In this document: in pieces, positions 48,849 through 57,733 of the stretch
How the letters are laid out: every line of letters begins with the position of its first letter
How positions within the stretch are numbered: the stretch's first letter is position 1
Assembly: GCF_009905375.1 (NCBI RefSeq)
Contig: NC_133653.1
Coordinates: forward strand, 93,810,806 to 93,874,805
Source: Apium graveolens
Taxonomy: Eukaryota; Streptophyta; Magnoliopsida; Apiales; Apiaceae
Length of the DNA: 64,000 bases
Direction of reading: 5' to 3'
Notes under the pieces: generated by a model
Told to the model about the DNA's origin: nothing
The model's input: only the letters and a program-made list of their open reading frames with translations
Database searches by the model: none
Position numbers and translations under genes: made by a program

Positions 48849-48864
48849 TTTAAGTTTGGGGGTG
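48849..48864 (+). other. Polypurine tract of Athila D
   Basis: TTTAAGTTTGGGGGTG ends directly at the 3' LTR start (48865), the primer for plus-strand synthesis. Confidence 0.85.
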
Positions 48865-50324
48865 TGATAAGTGGCATTTTATACCACTTAGAACGTCTTA
48901 AAATGGCTTAAATTGGTGTCTTGAAATCAAGTATTTTGTGTATTTGATGCGTTTTTCTAGTGTTTATGCATTTCAGGGTATTAGTTGCATTTCGGAGGAG
49001 GAATCATCAAGAATAAGCCTTGGCATGTGTTCACCATTGAGAGAGGAAAAGAACGGGCAGATTACGGCGAAGAAACGGAGCAAACCTGGAATTTTTCCAG
49101 TAGGGTCCTGCGCGCCCGCGCAGCAATGCTGAGCGGCCGCGCAGCAGCCTTGCGCGCCCGCGCAGAAATGCTGAGCGGCCGCGTAGGGTCGGGGAAAAAG
49201 CTGAATTATTTTAGACTTCTACTTCTGTTTGGCTTCCAACTTCTATGTAATCTGAGTTTTATGGGACTATTATATAAGTAGATTTGAGACGTTTTCATAG
49301 AGAATAAGAAGGAGATTATGTTTTAGATTGTGTTTTGCGCAAGAAGCGAAGGAGATAAGGAAGAAGACCGATTTAGCACACTGCAGCGAAGAGGAAGCAT
49401 ATTTTCTTGTGATTCTTGTTTCGTTGTAACGTTGGATGCTAGTTTTCTTGCTTTGACTTATTTACTCTTGTGACGTACTCTGTTTTAATATAATTAGTTT
49501 AGTTATTATTTTCTTGTGTTGTTTATCATGATTTCATATGAACCCATGATGGCGATAAGTTCTATTATGGGCTAATCGTGATCATGGGGTTGCAACGGAT
49601 TTATTATGGAATTCTTTAGTTAATTGTTTAATACTTTAGTGTGTGATGATTGCATGATATCTAGTATTGGTTGTGCGTATTCGTCTTATGTGTGTCGCGA
49701 ACATATAAGATAGGGTGTTAATCTCTTGTGAAGCGACGGTGGATCTTGAGATTTAGAACTTGCCATGCTAGCATAGGTTCATGTACGTTGTGCATGATTA
49801 GTGGGTAATTCTAACAGTTTTATTTGCCCTATGTAATCAAAAGGAATAACTTGTGCTTAAATCGTTGTGTTGTCAATTTCTGTAGACATATAGGAACTCA
49901 ACATGATTGATGACTATTCAACTTCTATCTTAATTGTGGGTGTTTGGTAGAATGGTATTAGTACAATGAAAGTTGGCTTTTATCAGTTCCGTATTATTCG
50001 ATTAATATCATCACTGTCACATGCTAAAGGTAATAACAATGGTTATAGAAGGAAGTAATAATGAAGTTGTGATCTCATGAGTGTTTTATTATTGATAAAT
50101 TGAATTGTTAGTTAAGTGGTTAATTAAGTAGTTAATTATAGTTAATATTTAATCAACAACTTTAAGTGTTACCTTAACATTGAGAAGTAATCATACATTG
50201 GTGAGTGAGTTTAATTAGACAATAACTTAGTCTGAGTCTCTGAGGGAACGAACTAGAAAGTATTCTATATTACTTGTGAACGCGTATACTTGCGTGAATA
50301 TTAGTGCATGTTTTCGCCCTAACA
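48865..50324 (+). repeat. 3' LTR of Athila D (1460 bp)
   Basis: TGATAAGTGGCA to GCCCTAACA; it retains the 97 bp (about 49647-49743) missing from the 5' LTR and has the GC module at 49109-49186 and a TATA box at 49271-49278. Confidence 0.96.
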
Positions 50325-50329
50325 ATATC

Positions 50330-50475
50330 CCACAGTATAACCCTTGCTGTCATCTCCAAAGGTAAAACTTGGGCCAGCTCTCTCCTTGAACTCTGTGAGC
50401 AGGGTAGAATCTCCATTCATGTTCCTTGAACAACCACTATCCAAGTACCAAAGATTCTTTCTGTTTCTCTGCATA
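50330..50475 (-). pseudogene. Copia C protease N-terminal fragment, cut by Athila insertion
   Basis: The minus strand reads QRNRKNLWYLDSGCSRNMNG, with the DSG catalytic triad, and goes on to ERAGPSFTFGDDSKGYTVGY, where the Athila 3' LTR begins. The next residues are on the other side (39169 downward). The fragment is too short to stand out as an ORF. Confidence 0.85.
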
Positions 50476-50488
50476 CATCAAAATCAAA

Positions 50489-52888
50489 TCAAGTTGATTT
50501 TGGTACCCAAGTTTCCTTGGGTCCTGTCTTATTAGCTTACTTTTTTGGTTTCTTAGGTTTGACCTCATTTGACTTGGGAATTTCTGATTCATCCTTAGTC
50601 ATTTGAGTTGGACCTTTGAAACCAGTCATTGAAACAGAATTATCATGCACATTTTGATTAACAGGAAAAGGCATGTTGTTTGCAAATATGTTATTCCAGT
50701 AAGGCATGCTAAATGACATTTGTGGCATACTAAATGCAGCATAATAAGAATTAGGTACAAATGGCATATTAGCAAATTGTGCATTAATATTCTGAGCAGA
50801 CATAGCATTCACAGGCATAGAAGGCATGGCATTCATGGTGGGAAAAGGAGAGGGTACAGATATAGGAGTAGGCATGGCAAGTTTGCAGTTAACAGACAAA
50901 TGATTAACACTACCACACTTAACACAAATTTTTTTAGGAGCATACTTATCAGGTGTGTAGTTGTTATGTTTGTTAATCCCTGTTTTCCCATTTCTATTGT
51001 TTTTCTTTTTAATTTCTGTTTTAACCTCTATCTTTTCTAATCTGTCATTCAATTGCTTGATGGACAGATGACCAACATTCACTTTCTTCCCCTTCTTCAC
51101 TTGACTTGATTCTTCTGAAACAAATTTTTTGGAAACTGATCCATATTTCTCATTCAGCTTGGCCATCTTGGCTTTGCTCACAGGTTTGCTTACAGCCGAC
51201 GGATGAGGAATTGTGTCAATCAACGGATAATCCTTTTAATTATTCGACGGATGACTCTCATCATCCGTCGAGTCCACATCTGTTAGCAATCCTTCAACCA
51301 AGTTGGATTCCATCTTCTCCTTACTCTTTTTCCAGGCTGCATCATAAAAGAACTCAATACCTTGAACTTTAGTGATTTGGGCATGGACATTTCTGGATGA
51401 TTTCCATGCTTTAATCACTTCCTGTTCTTGTTCAAGCTGCTTCTTCAAGTTCTCTTCTTTCTTCAAGGACTCAATTAATTCATCCTTAGCAATCTTATAT
51501 TTTATTCTCAATTTCTCAAATTTAATAAACTGAGACTCTAGCACATTATTCCTTTCACTTAAAAACAAATTGTTTTCTTTGATTTTAGCATTTTCTTTGG
51601 TGAGAGACTTAAGTGTAACACGCAAATGATATAATTCCGTGAACATGTCATTTATGGCATCGATACACTCAGCTTTAGATAAATGTGCTAGGTTAGTGGT
51701 GATTAACTGATTACTTGAAGAACTTGTTTCTGTTTCATCAGAGTTCGACATCAGGGCTAGATTGACATAGCTTACATCTTCATCTTCATCCAAACCATCA
51801 GCTGCCCAGTTATTTTCTTGTGTAATGATAGCCCTTTCCTTTTGTTTGAGCAACTCAAAATACTTCTGTTTATAATCAACAGGCTCAAACTTCTTTTTGC
51901 TGGAATCTGACTTTCTACCCTCACTGGAAAAGTGCCATGCCAAGCCATATTTGAAACATTTGAATTTAGATTTATCCACCATGTTTCTATTTGGCTTGGC
52001 TGCTCCAAAGTTCTTTTTGAACTTGAGCTTGGAAAATCTTCTGGAAAGGAATGCTAAATGCTCATCAATATCATCCATGTCATCTTGGCTCAAATGATCT
52101 TCATTTTCAGCTACCAGCCCTTTTCCCTTGTTCTCACAGGCCTTTGAAGTAGACTCAACAGCTTCTACCTTCACCTCTTTCTCTTTTTCTAACTCAGCAA
52201 CCAGTGCTATGGACCCTCCTTTCTTCCTTCCTTTCTCCATCATCTCATCTTGCTCTATTTCAAGCTCATAAGTTTTCAGGATGCCATACAGTCTCTCCAA
52301 GGTAAACTCCTTATAGTCTTGAGAATTTTTCAATGAGACTGTCATTGGTTTCCATTACTTTAGAAAAGATATAAGGAACTTGAGATTGGAGTCTTTTATC
52401 TGATAGACTCTTCCATGCAACTTCAGAGCATTTAATAGTTTTTAAAATCTACTAAAAATGTCAGTGAGAGACTCACTATCTTCACAAAGAAAGTGCTCAT
52501 ATTGCTGAATTAGCAGCTGCATCTTATTCCCCCTTACTTGCTCAGTACCATCACATATAATCTGAATTGTGTCCCAAACCTCCTTGGCTGTTTTGCAGTT
52601 AATGATGTTATCAAACATATTACCATTAACTCCATTGAACAATATATTCATGGCCTTCTTGTTTCTCCTGACTTGCTCAATATCAGGATCTGACCATTCA
52701 TGCCTAGGCTTGGGAACAGATGGTTCATTCCCTGTTGCAGCTCTCATTGCTACATGAGGAACTCTCTCTATGCAATCCACATAGGCCTCATCTTGAGAAA
52801 GAAGATGTAGGTGCATCTTCACCTTCCAGTGGTGATAATTGTCTTTGTCCATAAATAGAATCTTAACTCCAACATCCTTCTTGTTCAT
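50489..52888 (-). pseudogene. Copia C Gag, single frame with several stops
   Basis: ATG 52888 (MNKKDVGVKILFMDKDNYHH) opens the Gag core, with WKVKMHLHLLSQDEAYVDCI and EVWDTIQIICDGTEQVRGNK. The frame is the same all the way to TGA 50489-50491 but is interrupted by stops near 52440, 52348, 51225 and 50537. Features in order are a coiled-coil segment (51350-51700), then a Lys/Asn-rich linker and the knuckle CVKCGSVNHLSVNC (near 50905). A Met/Pro/Asn-rich low-complexity stretch follows (50880-50640). Only nonsense codons, not shifts, break this gag. A first knuckle near 51940 is degraded (CFKYGLAWHFS). Confidence 0.85.
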
Positions 52889-52934
52889 CTTGCTGTTTGT
52901 TGTGATCTTTAAACTCTTTTTACTTCAAGAGCTT

Positions 52935-52946
52935 GCTCTGATACCA
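52935..52946 (-). other. Primer binding site (tRNA-iMet), copia C
   Basis: The minus strand reads TGGTATCAGAGC, perfect for initiator tRNA-Met, next to the LTR edge at 52949. Confidence 0.92.
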
Positions 52947-52948
52947 AT

Positions 52949-53155
52949 TATTATTCCTTAACAATACAACAAGAATTATAGAAGGGGGGTTGAATGTAAT
53001 TCTGGATTCTTTTTAAGATTTTTCAAACTGTTCTAACTCAATAATATATAATTGTTTGATTTGCAAAGTGTGGAATGAAAGAATTATATAAATCAAAACA
53101 CAAGTAATAAAAACACAAGTCTTTAAAATTTTCTGGTGGATTTGAATGTATCCAC

Positions 53156-53201
<46 letters not shown>

Positions 53202-53987
53202 GAGAACCATGTGAAGTTTGAATAGCTCACAACTGCTTTTACAAGTGAACAAACAAAACTACCGAGAAATTCTTAACAGTTACAGCCTTTTCTATTTCTC
53301 TTCTAAAATGTGTTTGCTTAGTTATTTGTTCTACTAGCTACACTTGGTTTATATATCACCAAGTTTACATGGTAATAAGACAGGATAATAAAACAAAACA
53401 TATCAAGTCTAACTCCATACTGCTTCACTACTCTATTCCAGCATCTTTGAAAATCTTCATAACTTGCATGGAAATGGTAATGCTTCTTTGTTCTCATTTT
53501 CCTGCTAAACAGGCTGCCACATTCCTTTTGCAAACACCCAACGCATTTGACTGTGTTATCACTGTCAACAGATATTTGAATTGATCATCGGTCAGAAACT
53601 TTCTTGACATCCGTCGGGTAGCTTTGTTGATCATTCGTCAAGTAGCTATTTGACACTTGACTCCATTTCATTTATGCAGAATTACAAGACATCTTATATT
53701 TACAATTAATCAACCTAATCTGCATATCTACATATCTACTAGCAGTCAACATGACTCATATGCTACTACAGAATCTACACAAAGTTGTTTGCAGAAATGT
53801 GTTACATTACTTATTGTTACATAAGCTACTCACCCGGTGGATATCAATTAGTCATCCTTCGGGACTATATTTAATCATCCGTCGGGACTATAATTGATCA
53901 TCCGTCGGGTGCTACAAAATTCACTAAGTTAAATCTAATAAGGTGTTTTGTTTAGCTTATCATCAAGTATACAACATATTCCTAACA
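52949..53987 (-). repeat. 5' LTR of copia C (1039 bp)
   Basis: Starts TATTATTCC (TG mutated to TA) and ends CTAACA; homologous to 24859-25909. It holds ATCCGTCGGG at 53609-53618, 53877-53886 and 53900-53909 and an AT microsatellite at 53159-53198. Confidence 0.93.
53159..53198. repeat. AT microsatellite in copia C 5' LTR
   Basis: About 20 AT units, the counterpart of 25070-25106. Confidence 0.95.
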
Positions 53988-54293
53988 GTTATCTTTAAAA
54001 AAATGGGTGAAATATAGTTGTCAATTAATTGGTGAATTCTTAAATTATACACAAAGTTGTTTTAATTATATTATAATACAAAAAAAAAGATTACTACATT
54101 ATTAATCACGAAGATACTAACTGCAGTAATTTGGTAAATTTTGTCAATAAATTTCATGTTAAACAGACATAAAATCTTATTCTTGTTAAATATTAGCAAA
54201 TTAAGAAAGAAACTAACAGGGAACACGAGTTCATACAAACTAACAAAAAAAGAAAGAACAATTAACTTTATCACATAAAAGAAAGAATAGTTA
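53988..54293. other. Host intergenic DNA beside copia C
   Basis: Begins with C's target duplication GTTAT. AT-rich, no coding sequence or RNA gene seen. The last eight bases, AATAGTTA, are the duplication of the next element. Confidence 0.6.
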
Positions 54294-54487
54294 GGGAAAT
54301 GCTATTTCCAGAGCCGTTTTTTATTTTCAGAGCATTTAAAGTATAAAATGAAAAAAACTGCCCCATGCATTTACAATGATAACAAAAGAAAACAATAAAA
54401 GGAAAAGAGGAGTATAAGGGTAATTTCGTCTTTTCGTAACTCGTCTGCTCTGAAAATTAAAATTTTGCTCTGAAAATAACATTTCCC
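54294..54487. mobile_element. hAT-like MITE (194 bp)
   Basis: Terminal inverted repeats GGGAAATGCTATTTCCAGAGC and, at the other end, GCTCTGAAAATAACATTTCCC (about 19 of 21 matched). An exact 8-bp duplication AATAGTTA flanks it (54286-54293 and 54488-54495), which points to the hAT superfamily. No ORF. Confidence 0.85.
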
Positions 54488-54503
54488 AATAGTTATTACT
54501 TAC

Positions 54504-54601
54504 ATTGCTTCCTCAACGGTGGTCTCGTTTGCATCTTCATCTTCGTCTTCATCTTCAATCACGATTTCATCATTATTATCGTATATCCGAGTTTGCACCA
54601 T
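54504..54601 (-). other. Candidate first exon of an unknown gene
   Basis: ATG 54601 opens MVQTRIYDNNDEIVIED followed by an acidic run and NETTVEEA. The frame reaches a strong donor site GTAAGT at 54503-54498. The downstream exon would have to lie left of the MITE, perhaps beyond the retrotransposon cluster. No homology is recognised; the composition is simple, so this could be chance. Confidence 0.25.
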
Positions 54602-54823
54602 CAGGGTTCAAGAAAGGTTAATTTGGGGGTATAAATTTAGGTATAGAGTGTTAGAGTATTTGAGTATATTATATGACTAAAAAGGTCGCCGGTTATAAGA
54701 ATCAGGTTCCAAAATGGATGAGTTATAATTTGATCGGTATTCACGATAAGTGAGTTATTTTACTAATGTGACAACTTTCCTCGCACTAATAGACGGTCTT
54801 TGTGACAACTTATTGGGTACTAA

Positions 54824-55196
54824 GAGCATCTCCGATAGGGGTTGTCAAGGTGGTTGCCAAGTTTATATGGCATGACACCCTTGATTGCCTACATATTGGA
54901 GTTGGGAGGTTGCCTATCAAGATTGCCAAAATTTGGCAACCCCTTGACAACTTCCTAAATTAGAAAAAGTCATAAAAAACATTTAAAGTGTATATTACTC
55001 AACCCATTTTTATATTGAACTAAATATAAAATTAATATATAGGGACCACATGGGTAACCTTTAAAGTTGTTTAACTATTTGAGTAAAATTTTAATAAATG
55101 TTGCCAAGATGATATGAGAGAAAATTAAAAAATAATATATTTAATAATTTGTGATGGTTTGACAATTTTGTTAGTAACCTCTATTTGGAGATGCTC
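54824..55196. mobile_element. MITE with GAGCATCTCC ends (373 bp)
   Basis: GAGCATCTCC at the left and GGAGATGCTC at the right are a perfect 10-bp inverted pair. Flanks are TAA and TAG, so the duplication could be TA or an altered TAA; Tc1/mariner or PIF/Harbinger type is undecided. The interior repeats GTTGCCAAG-like words and is AT-rich with no ORF. Confidence 0.65.
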
Positions 55197-56243
55197 TAGA
55201 GGGTTTGCAAGTTAATGACATTTAAACGACCGTGAAATTTTTATCGTGTTTAAGTTTTAAAAAATGAAATAAGCTGACTGCAAGATTTTAAAAATGAATG
55301 AAATGAGCTGATTGCAAGATTTTTGACTTGGAATAACCCGGTTGCAAGTTTCTGAGATGTTGTCATTTCACCCATGATTTTTACGCCATAGTTTGAGAGT
55401 AAAAACAATAGTCTTTCCGGATCCAGGGTGTTGCCTGAATTCGAATCAACATAGTATACCCAACTGAATGCCCCGACGGCGATTCTTTCCTTTTTCACAA
55501 GGTACGATCTCATAATTATATGCTAAACATTGTCCAAATATCTTTTTGATTCATAATTCATTATTATCGGGGCTTAAATATCATGAGTTGCTTATTATTG
55601 TAAACATGATCTGTATATAAGCTGATTGGTAATTGATTATGGACACTGTCACTTTGGTGTTCTCTTTGGACGATGACAGCCCATGTTTGCACACCACCTG
55701 TTTGACACAAATACCCAATGAAATGATGAATAACGATGTTACTAACTGAATCATCTTTGGTTTATTTAACTAGGCCACATTCTTATATTTTTGTTGGTTT
55801 GAACTCGTTCTCATTTAGGTCCTGTCTTTCTGGTAGACATGCAACAGCAGTTGCTTTCGTTCGCCATAGTGTTTTTGAAAATATAGTTACGTAACATGAT
55901 ATTGTAAACGAATGAGTGTGTTCGAAACCACAAATTCTCCAACAAACCATCTAAGCTAATGAAATTCTTATCAAAATTTACGACATTTAAGTAACTATTA
56001 TGATCAAGGGGGTGATTCGTCCTTTACCCGTCTAATGTCCATGCATCAGCACCACCTACAGTGTAGATGCCTCTGTTTACTAATTCTTGATATACAAATA
56101 CTTAAATATTTAATGGTTTTTTCTAAAGAATTTTTTATTTTCTAGGTTTTTTTAAGGTTAGTTTCTTTTTTTTAAGCTCACCTTACTTCCTATGAACGAA
56201 ATATTTTATGTCTCTCTTTCACATCGTGTCCATGACTCTTTTA
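55197..56243. other. Host region upstream of the CX9C gene
   Basis: About 1 kb. A plausible 5' UTR exon on the plus strand ends TTTTTCACAAG followed by GTACGATC near 55503, which could pair with an acceptor TTGAATCAG near 56952. The 87-codon minus frame at 55250-55513 is not supported. Nothing else is recognised. Confidence 0.4.
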
Positions 56244-56780
56244 GGGGCTGTTTACATTCACTACCTTTTTATTCACTACCTTTTGTAAAATATGCATAAT
56301 ATATTAATATATTGTTTTTTTATGAATCATACATGAATATTATTAATAATAATACAATTAATATTATTAAAATTAAAATATTTGTTTTAAAATAAAGACA
56401 AAACAAACTCGCATAAAATTTGAAAATTTTATATTAATGAAGTAGTCACAAATGAATTGTTAACATAATAATACATAAAAGATGATATATAATACAAATA
56501 TTGAAAACTATATAAATATAATTAAATAATTTAAAAACAAGTTTTCATAATATAATTTTTGTTGACAATAACATTATTTACAATTGTTCATTGATTACAT
56601 AAAAAAATTATTTATTCTAAACAGAGAAGTGTTCATATATATTTTCTACTTTTTTGTTTAAGTTAATTTGGAACATGTTTTCTCATTTTTCAATAGTTTT
56701 ATTAGAAATAGAAAAGTGAGAAAATTTTAGAAAATTGGAAAAAAGAAAACTAGGAAAATTTTCTGTAATTAAACAGCCCC
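56244..56780. mobile_element. Short inverted-repeat element (537 bp), hAT-like
   Basis: Ends GGGGCTGTTTA and TAAACAGCCCC are perfect 11-bp inverted repeats. Flanks (ACTCTTTTA and AGTCCTTTA) resemble each other but are not identical, so the duplication is decayed or misread. Interior extremely AT-rich, no ORF. It would lie in the 5' UTR intron of the CX9C gene if that intron is real. Confidence 0.65.
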
Positions 56781-56992
56781 TTAGTCCTTTAGTAGATATT
56801 ATACATGTTTAGTGAACAGAAGTAGTCGTGAATGTTACTATCATATCTCAAAATACCAACAACTTCTAGCAGGAATCATTCTGGATCTTTTCATGTCACT
56901 TTTATAATTCTACCTGATTTAATGTAATCTTTTATATTTAATATTGAATCAGGTGAAAAGAAGGGAAGTCTACAATAGCAAGTGTTTGAGAC

Positions 56993-57289
56993 ATGCCAGA
57001 AGAAGGTGATTTAGGTGCTGTTCCAGTAGAATGTATTCGCCAGTACAGATCACTCCTGCAGTGCCATCGTCGTGTCCCAGCAGGGCCAGGAAGGGATGCA
57101 GCATGCCGGCACCTGAACCTATCGCTCGCCAATTGCTTGGTGGCTACAATTTGCCCCGACGAATCAGAGGCAGTTAGGAGTCTCTGCCGAAGTGGTGGAA
57201 CTGCTCTTAAGCGGTCTCAGTGTGAACAAGCTCAGCTTTCTCTCGCTGTTTGTCTCTCTTCTCACCAGAATCAAACTCCCAATTCTTAA
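56993..57289 (+). CDS. Small CX9C (CHCH-type) protein, probably mitochondrial
   Basis: An intact 98-codon intronless frame, MPEEGDLGAVPVECIRQYRS onward. Cysteines fall in spaced pairs: CIRQYRSLLQC (CX9C), CRHLNLSLANC (CX9C), CPDESEAVRSLC (CX10C) and CEQAQLSLAVC (CX9C). Proteins of this twin CX9C type usually fold in the mitochondrial intermembrane space by the Mia40 oxidative relay and serve respiratory-complex assembly or structure; that location is inferred, as no presequence is needed. Start chosen at the first ATG, eight bases after GTGTTTGAG. It converges with the reductase gene on its right. The exact family member is not identified. Confidence 0.8.
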   Translation: MPEEGDLGAVPVECIRQYRSLLQCHRRVPAGPGRDAACRHLNLSLANCLVATICPDESEAVRSLCRSGGTALKRSQCEQAQLSLAVCLSSHQNQTPNS

Positions 57290-57733
57290 ACTTTTGTTAC
57301 CTTCTTAATTAATGCTGGGCTCTTGATTCAGAAAATTATCTCCACTGTAGGAGTGTTCTTGTTAAAATTAAATTTCGAACCACCAGCATAGTCCTATAAT
57401 AATTTTTTGGACTGTATGTAGTATATAAAAATATGTATGTTCTTTTCTAGATAGCTATTCTTAGTGAGTATCTATTTACAAATTTACATGGTTATTCAGT
57501 CTTTAAAGAATACAATCACAAACTTGGAACATGTTTAATTCATTGAACATAGAAGGTAATATGGCAAATATATAAATCTTATTGAACAATTTTTTCTAGT
57601 TTCTTGTTCAAAAGCTTTACTTTTGCAAATTAATAAACATTAAGATACTTATACATTGTGTCCAATAAACATACAATATATCTTGCTAAAAAAAAGCTTC
57701 TCGCCTGCATTATTACACGATTACAGAGGAAGC
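57290..57733. other. Convergent 3' UTRs of the CX9C gene and the reductase gene
   Basis: About 440 AT-rich bases between the two stop codons. Polyadenylation-like AATAAA is not clear; AATAAACATTAAG lies near 57630. No other gene. Confidence 0.6.

Larger units (their letters stand above)
39170..50324 (+). mobile_element. Ty3/gypsy Athila-type retrotransposon D (11.2 kb), young
   Basis: Plus-strand element with 5' LTR 39170-40532, tRNA-Asp-type primer site, gag-pol, an Athila ORF3 and 3' LTR 48865-50324. The target duplication ATATC is perfect (39165-39169 and 50325-50329). It sits in the protease of copia C. The Gag type, the primer site and an ORF of the plant transposon-protein type after pol mark the Athila clade. 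Apart from a 97-bp gap in the 5' LTR, only about seven substitutions separate the LTRs by eye, so insertion was recent. One frameshift in pol and one nonsense codon in ORF3 make it defective. Confidence 0.95.
24859..53987 (-). mobile_element. Ty1/copia Sirevirus C with nested CACTA and Athila elements
   Basis: The ends TGTTATT...CTAACA (24859) and TATTATT...CTAACA (53987) are flanked by a perfect 5-bp duplication GTTAT (24854-24858 and 53988-53992). Order on the minus strand: 5' LTR, primer site, gag, protease, integrase, RT, RNase H, envelope-like ORF, polypurine tract, 3' LTR. Without its two passengers (CACTA 29901-34678, Athila 39170-50324) it would be about 13.2 kb, close to B. It is a different family from A and B: the LTR sequence and its dispersed motif (ATCCGTCGGG) differ. 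Stops and shifts are frequent, and the LTRs differ by many substitutions and indels, so it is old. Confidence 0.93.

Noticed and set aside
50476..50547. A 72-nt intron (GTAAGC to TATGCAG) joining copia C gag to protease
   Set aside because: Splicing it would not bring gag and the protease into one frame; kept only as part of the gag-pol junction observation.
55250..55513. 87-codon minus-strand frame near the CX9C gene
   Set aside because: Simple repeated words at its end (AGCTCATTTCATT), no domain; the plus strand of this stretch is more likely 5' UTR.
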